A stretch of 54,396 bases of DNA from Paucibacter sp. KBW04 (GTDB lineage: Bacteria > Pseudomonadota > Gammaproteobacteria > Burkholderiales > Burkholderiaceae_C), in the NCBI RefSeq assembly GCF_003852425.1, contig NZ_QAJN01000012.1:65554-119949 (forward strand), given 5' to 3'. Position 1 is the first letter of the stretch, and each line of letters starts with the position of its first letter. Below, in pieces: positions 16,668-25,590 of the stretch. The notes under the pieces were generated by a model. That model was not told the DNA's origin. It searched no databases and worked only from the letters and a program-made list of their open reading frames with translations. The translations under genes were made by a program, and so were the position numbers.

Positions 16668-19055
16668 TCAGACCTTCAACTCCAGGCGCAGCTGCCAGCT
16701 GGTATAGCTGCGCCCACCGCTGTCCGTCGTGATGATCTGCTCGGTCGTGGTGGTGATATTGCCGTTGCTGTAGTTCAGCGGGTCCAGATTGCTGGCCGAC
16801 AGGCGCAGCTGGGCATTCGGGTTGATGCTCCACAGCGCAAAGGCGTCCAGCACCACTTTGCGGGAGTTGTGGGCCTCGGTCAGCAAGGTTTGCTGGATGG
16901 TGACGGCAGGCGTCCAGTTCAGGCCCGCGCCCAGGGACAGCGGCAGGCTGCGCAGCTTGTAGTCGGCGCCTAAATTGGCGGTGGCGCGGGGCTGTTGATC
17001 GAGGCGGTTATTGGGGCCGGGGATGCCCTCCACCGAGGAGCGGAACAGGCTCAGATTGCTGCGCACCGAGACCGGCCAGGCCTCGGGCAGGAACTCATCC
17101 AGGCGGAACTTGGCTTCCAGCTCCAGCCCCATGGTCGTGGCATTGCCGATGTTTTGCGGGCTGCTGACCCAGCGCGGCACGCTGGCCCAGGGCACGGTTT
17201 GCAAGCGGATATCGTTGCGCATCAGATCGCTGATGCGGCGGTAGAACACGCTTGCGCTGAGGATGCCGCCCTTGGACAGATAGCGCTCATAGGCCACATC
17301 GATGCCGGTGGCCAGCTCGGGCTTGAGATTGGGGTTGCCCATGCGGTCGGCATAGTTGACCGCGTTCTCGCCGCAGAGTTGACCGTCCGGGCAGGGGTAT
17401 TGCGAGTTGATGGCCGGCTTGGCGATCAGGTCTTGCAGCTGTGGGCTGCGATAGCTGCGGGTCAGGCTGGCGCGGATCTGGTCGCGGCTCTTCTCGTCAA
17501 ACTTCCAGACCGCATGCAGCAGCGGCGTCCAGACGCTGGAGCGGTTGCTGACCTGGTAGTTGGCTGCCGAGCTGCAGGTAGCAATGGTTTCGCCACGCAG
17601 GCCGGCGTAGAAAGACCATTGCTTGCCCACGCTCCATTCGTCCTGGGCGTAAAGGGCGAAGCGCTGGGTGGAGGCGGAGAGGTCGTCGCCAAAGTCCAGC
17701 AGGCCCGGGCAACCCTGGCCGTTTTGCTGGCAGACACGGGTCTGATCCCTTTGCGTGCCTTCGCCCTCCAGTCCGGCCACCAGGCTGTGCTCGTTCTCAA
17801 ACTGGTGCGAGTACTTGCTGTTAAGGCTCCAGGAGCGATCCTGGCTGTTCGTCTTGTCGTCCTGCGTGCGCACCGGCGTGCTCGAGGCGCCGACAAACTC
17901 CTGCCGCAGGCTGTGGCTGTCCGAGCGACCCAGCCCTAAGCCGGCGCGCGTTTCCAGGCGGCTGTCGTCGGCTATGCGGTGGGTCCACTGGGTGTTGACG
18001 CGCAGCATCTCGAACTTGCTGTCGCCGTCAATGCGCGCATTGTCAAAGGGGTTCAGAGGCTTGGGCGCGCCCGAGGCATCGGGCTGGCCGAAAGCTGGCG
18101 TGCGGGTCTGGCTGAAGACATTGCTATTGCTGCTCTTGGAGGCCACCAAAAAGGGCTGGATGCTGAGCGAATCGCCGCCGGCCAGCTTCCATTGCAGGCG
18201 CAGATTGAGGTTCAGGCCGCGGCGCTCGTCCTCGCTCTGGCCCTGGGTCTTGAGCAGACTGTCGGCGCCGGTCTTGAGGCTGTGGGTCAGGGCGCTGGTG
18301 TTCTGATCGTCGCGGTGGCTGACTTGTTGGGCATTCAACGTCAGGTTGTAGGCGCCGCCGTGATCGTCCAGTTTGTCATTGCGGGTCCAGCCTACGCTAG
18401 GCGTCCAGATGCCGCGCTCCTCGCCGATGCCGAAGCGCCAGTCGTTCAGACGCCTTTGCAAGGCCTCGCGCAAGACCACATTGATGGTGCCGGCCACGGC
18501 ACGGGCGCCGTACTCGGCCGTGGGCGCGCGCAAGACCTCGATGCGCTCCACCTGGTCGGGCGGCAGTTGGTCCAGTGAAAAGCCCGGCGGCATGCGCTCG
18601 CCGTTGACCAGGATCTGGGTATAGCCATTGCCCATGCCACGCATGCGAATGTCGCCGCCGCGCCCCGGGCGGCCACCGGTCGTGACACCGGGCAGGCGCT
18701 TGAGCACCTCGCCCACGGTGCTGTCACCAAAGCGCTCGATCTCCTCCCGGCCGATCACGATCTTGGCTGCAGTCGATGCCCGCCGCACCGCCTCGTCCGA
18801 GGCCCGGCCTTCGACCTCCACCCGCTCCAGCTGCTCGGTCTTGGCCTTGGTGGCGGGAGCCGTGGGCGCTTTCTCGGGCTTGGCTTTTTGCTGAGGCGCG
18901 GCCGGTGGGTTCTGCGGCTCCTGGCTTTGCCCAAAACTGTGGGCGGCCGGCAGTAGACCCAGGGCCAAGGCCAGGCAGGTTTGTAGTTGCTGTTTGTTCT
19001 TCAACAAGGAGGGCTTGGCGGTCGCGACGGTGAGTTTGTTCTTGAAGTTAGGCAT
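16668..19055 (-). CDS. TonB-dependent outer membrane receptor
   Basis: This outer-membrane receptor of about 795 residues has a signal peptide (LALALGLLPAAHSFG), a Pro/Ala/Lys-rich linker, a plug domain (EQLERVEVEG; RRASTAAKIVIGREEIERFGD; LPGVTTGGRPGRGGDIRMRGMG; VERIEVLRAPTAEYGARAVAG) and a beta-barrel ending in an aromatic-poor LRLELKV strand. The barrel resembles receptors of the FepA/CirA family in a broad sense. There is no N-terminal signalling domain. No Fur box was seen upstream. Neighbours give no clue to the substrate. The start is uncertain: the ATG at 19055 is chosen, but the ATG at 19082 and the GTG at 19133 are in frame. Confidence 0.88.
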   Translation of the reverse strand: MPNFKNKLTVATAKPSLLKNKQQLQTCLALALGLLPAAHSFGQSQEPQNPPAAPQQKAKPEKAPTAPATKAKTEQLERVEVEGRASDEAVRRASTAAKIVIGREEIERFGDSTVGEVLKRLPGVTTGGRPGRGGDIRMRGMGNGYTQILVNGERMPPGFSLDQLPPDQVERIEVLRAPTAEYGARAVAGTINVVLREALQRRLNDWRFGIGEERGIWTPSVGWTRNDKLDDHGGAYNLTLNAQQVSHRDDQNTSALTHSLKTGADSLLKTQGQSEDERRGLNLNLRLQWKLAGGDSLSIQPFLVASKSSNSNVFSQTRTPAFGQPDASGAPKPLNPFDNARIDGDSKFEMLRVNTQWTHRIADDSRLETRAGLGLGRSDSHSLRQEFVGASSTPVRTQDDKTNSQDRSWSLNSKYSHQFENEHSLVAGLEGEGTQRDQTRVCQQNGQGCPGLLDFGDDLSASTQRFALYAQDEWSVGKQWSFYAGLRGETIATCSSAANYQVSNRSSVWTPLLHAVWKFDEKSRDQIRASLTRSYRSPQLQDLIAKPAINSQYPCPDGQLCGENAVNYADRMGNPNLKPELATGIDVAYERYLSKGGILSASVFYRRISDLMRNDIRLQTVPWASVPRWVSSPQNIGNATTMGLELEAKFRLDEFLPEAWPVSVRSNLSLFRSSVEGIPGPNNRLDQQPRATANLGADYKLRSLPLSLGAGLNWTPAVTIQQTLLTEAHNSRKVVLDAFALWSINPNAQLRLSASNLDPLNYSNGNITTTTEQIITTDSGGRSYTSWQLRLELKV

Positions 19056-19297
19056 GGCGGCGATCAAGGCTCTGGCGAGCATGCTTCCGGCGCTGCCGGA
19101 GCGGTCAATTTTTGGAAGGCTGAAGCATCGCACGGAAGCCTCTCTCGCCTTCTTGCCCGACTGTCTCGCGGCCCGGGTTTTAATCTTCTTTACCTGGCCC
19201 GTGCGCTATCCGCATCCCGCGGGGTGGCTTTTTCATGCTTGAAAGGGTTTCGCACTTGCGATCGTGAGTGCGGCCCAAAAATCGTCGCCACAAAAGC

Positions 19298-19329
19298 AAA
19301 GGGCCACTACCCAACGGCTGTGGCCCTTT
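19298..19329. terminator. Strong stem-loop, terminator-like
   Basis: AAAGGGCCAC (19298-19307) and GTGGCCCTTT (19320-19329) form a perfect 10-base stem with a 12-base loop. On the plus strand it is followed by TGACTT; on the minus strand by GCTTTTG. Either strand could use it. No gene ends directly next to it, which fits termination of an unannotated transcript. Confidence 0.5.
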
Positions 19330-19481
19330 TGACTTCCGGACACCTTTGCAGGAGACGGTTTCTTGGCGCTGGTGACGGGTTCCAGGACTCTGCCCAATCT
19401 GCAGCCGGTTTGTCGCCTCGAATGCATGCATTGTGCATGCGGTTTATGACATTGCTTTGACAAAAAGCGGTGAACTTTCCC

Positions 19482-19703
19482 TCTTATTGATTGGCATCAA
19501 AAAGCCCCGCACCGTCGAGGGAGTGCGTTCGGCTTCATGGCTTGCGTCAAAGACGGCGCATCAACCCAGGGGGCCAAAAGTAAAAAGACCCACCGCAGAG
19601 ACAAGCTCAGGATGGGCGACCTTGAGGCCAGATCAGCGAATCCGGCCTCAGGGCTTCAAGAAAGCGGGCCCGACTTTGCAGCCAGCCCGCTGTGTTTGTT
19701 TTT
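19482..19703 (+). ncRNA. Candidate small RNA
   Basis: A possible promoter (TTGACA at 19457-19462, with a weak -10 about 19 bases later) precedes about 220 bases with three hairpins. The first (about 19502-19535) pairs AAGCC..CGCAC with GTGCG..GGCTT. The second is CTTGAGGCC (19621-19629) with GGCCTCAGG (19644-19652), eight of nine paired. The last is AGCGGGC (19663-19669) with GCCCGCT (19685-19691), followed by GTGTTTGTTTTT. That is the layout of an Hfq-type small RNA with an intrinsic terminator. The -10 is poor and no known family was recognised, so the call is tentative. Confidence 0.3.
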
Positions 19704-19757
19704 AGCCACTAGCAGCCGCTGTTCAGGCCGCTGCTCGGTGGGGCTTCAGACCGCGGC

Positions 19758-20210
19758 TTACTGCTTGGCGGGGGCCTTGTCGGCCATCTTGCTGACGGGC
19801 GCTTCGGCCTTGTCGGCCGCCTTCTCGGCGCCGTGCTTGGCATGCTTGGCGTGATGCTTCTTGCCTTCATGCTTGGCGGACGCTGCCTTCTCGACGGCCG
19901 GAGCGGCGGGCGCAGCGGTGGCGGCCGGGGCTGCAGGGGCGGGGGTTGCCGTGCTGGTCGCTACCGTGGCGGCGGTCTTGGCGGCGCCGGTGTTGGCCGC
20001 CGCGTTAACGGCCTGGGTGGCGCTGTGCGTGGCGCTATTTGTGGCGGCGGTGGTGGCAGCCGTGGCCGTGCTCTTGGCCGCGTCCGTCGCCGCAGCCTTG
20101 ACCGTTGCGGCCGGGGCGGCGGTGGTGGCAGCTGCAGGCGCTTGCGCCATGGCCAGGCCGGTGCCCAGGGCAAACAGAGCGGGGATCAGAGCGGTCTTCA
20201 GTGCTTTCAT
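19758..20210 (-). CDS. Exported Ala-rich protein with Lys/His-rich tail
   Basis: This 150-residue product has a signal peptide (MKALKTALIPALFALGTGLAMA, cut near residue 22), then about 85 residues of low-complexity Ala/Thr/Pro sequence, then a charged stretch with KHEGKKHHAKHAKHG and a last Ala/Lys part. The composition recalls histone H1-like tails, but the signal peptide points to the periplasm or outside. The His/Lys stretch could bind metal or anionic polymers; this is an inference. AGGAGA six bases before the ATG supports the start at 20210. No family recognised. Confidence 0.6.
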   Translation of the reverse strand: MKALKTALIPALFALGTGLAMAQAPAAATTAAPAATVKAAATDAAKSTATAATTAATNSATHSATQAVNAAANTGAAKTAATVATSTATPAPAAPAATAAPAAPAVEKAASAKHEGKKHHAKHAKHGAEKAADKAEAPVSKMADKAPAKQ

Positions 20211-20337
20211 CAGGTTCTCCTGGGGGTTGCGGAACAAGTCCGATAAGGTGCTGGTTCAACGAGGCCAGAAGACCCGGCGTTGACCCAATTTCATGGCGTT
20301 GCAAAGCGTTACACCGCGCTCACTGCGTGATCACTTT

Positions 20338-20352
20338 GGGGTCAGGTCTTGC
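20338..20352. repeat. 15-base repeat, copy 2 (REP-like fragment)
   Basis: This is identical to the sequence at 11335-11349, in the same orientation and again between genes, about 9 kb away. It lies 76 bases before the gamma-glutamyltransferase start. See copy 1 for interpretation. Confidence 0.45.
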
Positions 20353-20428
20353 TAGAGCTTTGGTGGCCCGGCATGACTTAGGTCAGCAAAAAGGCTTGGC
20401 GTCACAATGGGGGAACAGGAGATTCGCC

Positions 20429-22048
20429 ATGAGCCCCGTCTTTGACTGGAACAGCGGCTATGCGCATGCGCGCAGCCCCGTGTTTGCCCGCAATATCGTG
20501 TCGACCTCGCATCCGCTGGCGGCGCAAGCCGGTCTGCGCATGCTGGCGCAAGGCGGCAATGCGGTGGACGCGGCGATTGCTTGCGCCGCCTGCATGACGC
20601 TGGTGGAGCCTTGCAGCAATGGCCTGGGCTCGGACGCTTTTTGCATACTCTGGGACGGCCAGCAATTGCATGGCCTGAATGCCTCTGGCACGGCGCCCGC
20701 GGCCTGGACACCCGAGCACTTCTTCAAGACCTATGGCGCAGAGTGCCGCAATCCTCCCAAGCGGGGCTGGGGCGGCGTGACCGTGCCGGGCGCGGTGGCC
20801 GGCTGGGTGGCCCTGAGCGAGCGCTTTGGCAAGCTGGCATTTGCCGATCTGATGGCACCGGCGATTGAGATTGCCGAGCGCGGCTATGCCGTGCCGGTGA
20901 TCGTGCAGCGCAAATGGGCCATGGCGGCGGCGCTGCCCGAGTTGACCGAGCAGCCGGGTTTTGCCCAGGCCTTTTTGCCCGGCGGCCGGGTGCCGGCGGT
21001 GGGCGAGTTGTTCAAGTTTCCCGATGCGGCGTGCAGCCTGCGCCTGATCGCGCAGACGCGTGGCGAAGCCTTTTATCGGGGCGAGATCGCCGCCGCCGTG
21101 GAAGCCTTTGCGCGCGAGACCGGTGGCGCCATCACGGCGGCGGACTTCGCGGCCTATCGCCCCGAGTGGGTAGAGCCGCTGGCGCAGGACTACGCCGGCC
21201 ACACCCTGCATGAGATTCCCCCAAACGGCCAAGGCATCGCGGCCCTGATCGCCTTGGGCATCCTCAAGCATCTGGATCTCAAGCCCCATGCGGTGGACAG
21301 CGTTTTTGCCCAGCATCTGCAGATCGAGGCGATGAAATTGGCCTTCGCCGATGTCTACCGCTATGTGAGCGAAGCCTCCAGCATGGAGCTGAGGGCGGCC
21401 GATCTGCTGAACCCCGACTACTTGCGCGAACGCGCTCGCCTGGTGGACCCGCTGCGGGCGCAGGACTTTGGCTGCGGCAATCCGGTCAAGGGCGGCACCA
21501 TCTATCTGACGGCGGCGGACGAGAGCGGCATGATGGTCAGCTTCATCCAGAGCAATTACATGGGCTTTGGATCGGGCCTGGTTGTGCCGGGCTATGGGGT
21601 CTCGCTGCAAAACCGCGGCCATTGCTTCACCCTGCAAGCGGATCACCCCAATGTGGTGGCGCCGGGCAAGCGGCCCTTCCACACCATCATTCCTGCCTTC
21701 CTCACCAGGGATGGAAAACCGGTGATGAGTTATGGGGTGATGGGCGGCAATATGCAGCCCCAAGGCCATCTTCAAACCTTGGTGCGCATGCTGGACTATG
21801 GGCAAAGCCCGCAGGCCGCCTGCGATGCGCCGCGCTGGCGCTTCAACGAAGGGCTCTCGCTCAATGTGGAGCCGCATATGCCGGCCGCCACCATCGAGGG
21901 CCTGCGTGCCCTGGGCCATCAGATCGGCGATATCCACGACAGCTATCAAGACTTTGGCGCCGGGCAATTCATCTGGCGCTTGGAGAACGGCGCGGGCTAT
22001 GTGGCTGCGAGCGACCCGCGGCGCGATGGTGCGGCTGTTGGTTTTTAG
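20429..22048 (+). CDS. Gamma-glutamyltransferase family protein
   Basis: This 539-residue N-terminal-nucleophile hydrolase of the gamma-glutamyltransferase family would hydrolyse or transfer gamma-glutamyl groups, for example from glutathione. Such enzymes mature by cutting themselves before a Thr. Here that position is Thr357 in KGGTIYL, aligned with the TTHYS of E. coli Ggt by the following D..G spacing. Other family marks are GGNAVDAAIA, ERGYAVP, PPNGQGIAA and GVMGGNMQPQGHLQ. No signal peptide is visible, so it resembles the cytoplasmic YwrD-like branch. AGGAGATTCGCC precedes the ATG. Confidence 0.9.
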   Translation: MSPVFDWNSGYAHARSPVFARNIVSTSHPLAAQAGLRMLAQGGNAVDAAIACAACMTLVEPCSNGLGSDAFCILWDGQQLHGLNASGTAPAAWTPEHFFKTYGAECRNPPKRGWGGVTVPGAVAGWVALSERFGKLAFADLMAPAIEIAERGYAVPVIVQRKWAMAAALPELTEQPGFAQAFLPGGRVPAVGELFKFPDAACSLRLIAQTRGEAFYRGEIAAAVEAFARETGGAITAADFAAYRPEWVEPLAQDYAGHTLHEIPPNGQGIAALIALGILKHLDLKPHAVDSVFAQHLQIEAMKLAFADVYRYVSEASSMELRAADLLNPDYLRERARLVDPLRAQDFGCGNPVKGGTIYLTAADESGMMVSFIQSNYMGFGSGLVVPGYGVSLQNRGHCFTLQADHPNVVAPGKRPFHTIIPAFLTRDGKPVMSYGVMGGNMQPQGHLQTLVRMLDYGQSPQAACDAPRWRFNEGLSLNVEPHMPAATIEGLRALGHQIGDIHDSYQDFGAGQFIWRLENGAGYVAASDPRRDGAAVGF

Positions 22049-22316
22049 CCAGTTGCTGAGCGAGCGCTGTTAGGATGGACCGCAGATTTGACGCAGAGCA
22101 AGACAAGACCATGACCAAACTCCTCGATCGCAACCGACGCAGCGCAGATGCCGCTGCTGTTGGCGCTCGGGTCGAGCGGTCTGGCCGTCTCGCCCTCGGA
22201 GCCGCCGCGCCGCACTGAGCTCGCTGGCCCGGTCCGTGTTGAACCGAGGCTCGCTGCTCAAGTTCCTCCGAACAAGCGCCCAGCCTCACCCGTCAAAGAT
22301 TTCAGGAGTTCGTCCT

Positions 22317-23732
22317 ATGCAAACCCGACAAGCTCGGCGTCTGCCTTGGCTAGGTTTGTGGCAAAGGTTCTCATCTTTGCTGCGCCTGCCGCCCAACGAT
22401 TTGTTGCGCGATCTGGTTTATCGCCGCCTGTTCACGTCCATTCTGATCAGCTCCCTGGGCGGTCAGATCACCATGCTGGCCCTGCCGCTGACGGCGGCGC
22501 TTTTGCTCAATGCCAGCCCGACCCAGATGGGCTTGCTGACGGCCATGGAGATCGCACCTTTTGTGCTGTTCTCCCTGCCCGCCGGAGTCTGGCTGGACCG
22601 GGTGCGCAAGCTGCCCGTCTACATCATCGGCGAGACCTTGCTGGCCCTGACCGTGGCCACTGTGCCGCTCGCCGCCTGGATGGGCTGGCTCAATATGACC
22701 TGGCTCTACGTCGTGGGCTTTGTGCTGGGCACGGTCTACACCACGGCCGGCAGTGCCTCGCAAATCGTGCTGACTCAGGTGGTGGAGCGCGACCGCCTGG
22801 TGGAGGCTCATGCCAAAAACGCGCTGGCTTCTTCGGGCGCCGAGGTGGTGGGCCCCGGCGTGGCCGGCGTGCTGATCAAGCTGATGGGCGCACCCATGGC
22901 CTTGGCGGTGGATGCGGTGCTGGTGCTGGCCTCGGCCCTGATCCTGCGCGGCATTCAGGTCAAGGAAGTGCTCAAGCCTCGCGAGGCCGGCACGCGCTTT
23001 TGGGATGAGCTCAAGGGCGGGCTGCGCTTTGTGCGCCAGCACAGCTTGCTGGTGGCCCTGGCCAGTGCGGTCGGTGGCTGGCAAGTCTTCAATAACGCCG
23101 CCCAGGTGGTGCAGATTCTTTATGCCACCCGCACCCTAGGCTTGTCGGCCCAGGCGGTGGGCATGAGCTATGTGGCCCTGGGGGCGGGCACGGTCTTGGC
23201 CAGTGTGATGGGGCACCGTATCAGCGCGCGCATCGGGCCCGGCCCCAGCCTGGTGCTGGGCCTAGCTACCAGCGGCCTGGGCTGGTTGACCCTGGCCCTG
23301 CTGCCCACGGGTTTCGTTGGCGCGCCGGCCTTTGCCTTCATGCTCTTTATGTTCGGCGTGGGCGCGGTGCTGATCTTCATCAATTTCCTGTCCCTGCGCC
23401 AGGCGGTCACGCCCACGGCCATGCTGGGCCGCATGACCAGCACCATGCGCTGGTTGATCCTGGTGCCGGCCGGCCCTGGCGCGCTGATCGGTGGCTGGCT
23501 GGGCGAGCATGTGAGCCTGCGCTCCTCCCTGCTGTTTGCCGGCGTGGGCGCTTTGTTGGTGAGCTTGCTGGCCTGGCGCTTTGGCCCCATACGCGGGGTG
23601 CTGAGCCTGCCCACGCCCGAGCAAGACGAAGAACCCGTGCTCGGCGCCGAGGCCATGCCCGGTGCCTTGGGCGAGGCCGAGATTGGCGGCAATCCTTTGA
23701 CGATGGAAGGGCCACGCGATGGCAAGACCTGA
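22317..23732 (+). CDS. MFS transporter (MFS_3 / EntS-like)
   Basis: This 471-residue major facilitator protein has about 12 membrane segments. The motif after helix 2 reads LPAGVWLDRVRK, the typical loop signature of drug/siderophore exporters of the MFS_3 type (EntS-like). A cytoplasmic N-terminus of about 40 residues and a Glu/Pro/Gly-rich tail of about 45 residues are extra. AGGAG nine bases before the ATG at 22317 fixes the start; the frame is open to 22236 without similarity. It overlaps the next gene by 14 bases, so the two form one transcription unit. Substrate unknown. Confidence 0.88.
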   Translation: MQTRQARRLPWLGLWQRFSSLLRLPPNDLLRDLVYRRLFTSILISSLGGQITMLALPLTAALLLNASPTQMGLLTAMEIAPFVLFSLPAGVWLDRVRKLPVYIIGETLLALTVATVPLAAWMGWLNMTWLYVVGFVLGTVYTTAGSASQIVLTQVVERDRLVEAHAKNALASSGAEVVGPGVAGVLIKLMGAPMALAVDAVLVLASALILRGIQVKEVLKPREAGTRFWDELKGGLRFVRQHSLLVALASAVGGWQVFNNAAQVVQILYATRTLGLSAQAVGMSYVALGAGTVLASVMGHRISARIGPGPSLVLGLATSGLGWLTLALLPTGFVGAPAFAFMLFMFGVGAVLIFINFLSLRQAVTPTAMLGRMTSTMRWLILVPAGPGALIGGWLGEHVSLRSSLLFAGVGALLVSLLAWRFGPIRGVLSLPTPEQDEEPVLGAEAMPGALGEAEIGGNPLTMEGPRDGKT

Positions 23733-24300
23733 CCCCATTCTGATCCAGGTGCCCGAGCGCATCGAGGGTGAGCGCATCATCCTGGCCGCGCCGGTAGCGG
23801 GTCTGGGCCCCATCATGGCCGCCACCGTGTGCGCCTCCTTGGATCACATCAAGCCCTGGATGCCTTGGGCTCAGACCGCGCCCACGATGGAGGACTCCGA
23901 AGCCGTGATGCGCCGCATGCAGGCCGACTTCATTGCGCGCCGTGAGCTGCCTTTTCAGATCTACTCCAAGGCCGCAGACGGCAGCTGTGCCGAGATGCTG
24001 GGTGGCACCGGCCTGCACCGCATCGACTGGGAAGTGCGCAAGTTCGAGATCGGCTATTGGATACGCCCGAGCTCGGTGGGCCAAGGCTTTGTCAGCGAGG
24101 CGGTTCGCTTGTTGACTGATTTGGCCTTCAAGCAGCTGCGCGCGCGGCGGGTCGAGATCCGCATGGACGATAGAAACCTGGCCAGCCGCGCGGTGGCCGA
24201 GCGCTGCGGCTTTGAGTTTGAAGGCGTGCTGAGAAACGAGGCCCTGGGTGTGGACGGCGAGCCTCGAGATACGCGGGTGTATGCGCAAATTCAGGCCTGA
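23719..24300 (+). CDS. GNAT N-acetyltransferase, RimJ/RimL-like
   Basis: This 193-residue acetyltransferase is of the RimJ/RimL type. Marks: ERIEGERIILAAP at the N-terminus, a middle EIGYWIRPSSVGQGFVSEAV with the acetyl-CoA loop (R..VGQGF..E), and NLASRAVAERCGFEFEGVLRNE at the end. The family acetylates the N-terminus of ribosomal proteins, amino sugars or antibiotics; the substrate is not readable. Its start lies inside the end of the MFS gene (14-base overlap). The pairing with an exporter suggests modification plus export of the same compound, an inference. Confidence 0.9.
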   Translation: MARPDPILIQVPERIEGERIILAAPVAGLGPIMAATVCASLDHIKPWMPWAQTAPTMEDSEAVMRRMQADFIARRELPFQIYSKAADGSCAEMLGGTGLHRIDWEVRKFEIGYWIRPSSVGQGFVSEAVRLLTDLAFKQLRARRVEIRMDDRNLASRAVAERCGFEFEGVLRNEALGVDGEPRDTRVYAQIQA

Positions 24301-24395
24301 GAACGGCGGGGCTGGGGAAGTGTCTAAGCTGTCGCTCGATGGTTCCCCAGGCAGTCAGCCCACGCTGCTGAGTGCCTGCTCATGCAGGCTTTGTA

Positions 24396-25442
24396 TCAAC
24401 GAACAATATGTGGCTTCGGGAAGACCCAGCGGCCATCCAGGATCTCGGCCCGAGGGCGATACATGCGGACGGTGTAATTCCAGCCAGGCATGATGCGAAG
24501 ATAGTTGTCGGCCTTGGGGTCACCGCCGAAATTAACCGTCACGGAGCCGTCGGCGCCGCGCTTGGCCGTCAAACTATTGAGCGAACTGGCGCTGACCGGG
24601 GCCTCATAGAAGCCATTCTTGTTGTAGATGGTGATGGACCAGAAGGCGTCCACCGGTACATCTTTTACCGTCAGGCGCATGGCCGTCTTGCCGTCATTTT
24701 GCTCGGGCACCTCGACCTTGTAGAACGCGTCTTTTTCGGCATTGCCGAAGATGCCGCCAGCGGTGCCGATGAGGTGGCGCACATCGTCGGTTTCCTCTTT
24801 CTTGCCGAAGGTTCGGTGACTGTCCGGCATCCAGGGGGTCAAGCCCAAGATGGCTTTGCGCAAGCCGGTCAAACTTTTTTGATCCCAGTTGGGCACCTCG
24901 AAACTGCCTGGGCTGGACTGGATCACCTGAATTGCATCCTGGGCCTTGCGCATTTCGGCGATATCGGCCGGGTTGTTGGGATCCACCAGGGTGCGGAAGG
25001 TGATTTGTACATAGCGAGTCCCCATTTCCTTCTCGGTAAAGGTGTAGGTGCCCGGTTCGTAAATTGCACGTTGGATGTAATGATCTTGGTTGATCACCAG
25101 CATCGATTGAAAGCGCCCTCCAATCTCGGGTTTGACAATGGTGAGTGCTTGGCTGAGGTCGAACACGCCGGTGCTGTAGGGCGTGTCGCGGTTCATGCGT
25201 ATCACCAGCTGCTTGTCCACGTCGACCGGGCCGCGCTCATGATGGAGTTTGCCGAAAGCGCCCTGCTCGAAGCGCTTCTTGAAGTAGCGATCGGTTTCGG
25301 CGCGCACAAAGGAGTCGACGTTGACGGGTACCGTCGCTTCAGCCTTTGCGGCTGCAGGGGCTGCTGCGGCACCGCTGGGCATGGCGGCCACAGCAAACAG
25401 GCCGAGTGCTGGAAGGCAGAGTTTGAAGAGATGTTGCTTCAT
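24396..25442 (-). CDS. Exported DUF1254/DUF1214 protein
   Basis: This is a 348-residue exported protein. It has a signal peptide (LCLPALGLFAVAAMPSGAAAA), a DUF1254-like N-terminal half with MNRDTPYSTGVFDL, and a DUF1214 C-terminal half with FWSITIYNKNGFYEAP and NYLRIMPGWNYTVRMYRPRAEIL. The pair of domains is common in bacteria, usually periplasmic, and has no firmly known activity. The chain is shorter than the usual 420-480 residues, with a short DUF1254 part. It is transcribed in the same direction as the hydrolase gene 148 bases upstream. Confidence 0.85.
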   Translation of the reverse strand: MKQHLFKLCLPALGLFAVAAMPSGAAAAPAAAKAEATVPVNVDSFVRAETDRYFKKRFEQGAFGKLHHERGPVDVDKQLVIRMNRDTPYSTGVFDLSQALTIVKPEIGGRFQSMLVINQDHYIQRAIYEPGTYTFTEKEMGTRYVQITFRTLVDPNNPADIAEMRKAQDAIQVIQSSPGSFEVPNWDQKSLTGLRKAILGLTPWMPDSHRTFGKKEETDDVRHLIGTAGGIFGNAEKDAFYKVEVPEQNDGKTAMRLTVKDVPVDAFWSITIYNKNGFYEAPVSASSLNSLTAKRGADGSVTVNFGGDPKADNYLRIMPGWNYTVRMYRPRAEILDGRWVFPKPHIVR

Positions 25443-25590
25443 AGGGCGCTTCTAAGGCTGGGTGATGGAAGACTGGGCCATGGATTTGAGCTGACCGCTT
25501 GGCCCAGGGCTGCGTGGTCGCGTGGGACTGAAGCTCTGCATCCAGGCGCAGCAACTTGCGGTGGGGAGGCGTGATGTTGAGGCCTGTGCC

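Larger units (their letters stand above)
19056..19757. other. Long non-coding interval with several predicted RNA structures
   Basis: These 702 bases lack a convincing gene. They contain a strong hairpin at 19298-19329, a 12-base perfect palindrome AATGCATGCATT at 19421-19432, a TTGACA at 19457-19462, and three hairpins between about 19500 and 19703 that end in a T-rich tail (see the ncRNA candidate). The left part (19056-19290) must contain the promoter of the TonB receptor gene; no clear box was recognised. Confidence 0.55.

Noticed and set aside
22075-22218. 47-codon frame between the GGT and MFS genes
   Set aside because: It starts with ATG after TAGG, but there is no good ribosome binding site and the translation is an Arg/Ala-rich sequence typical of GC-rich non-coding DNA.
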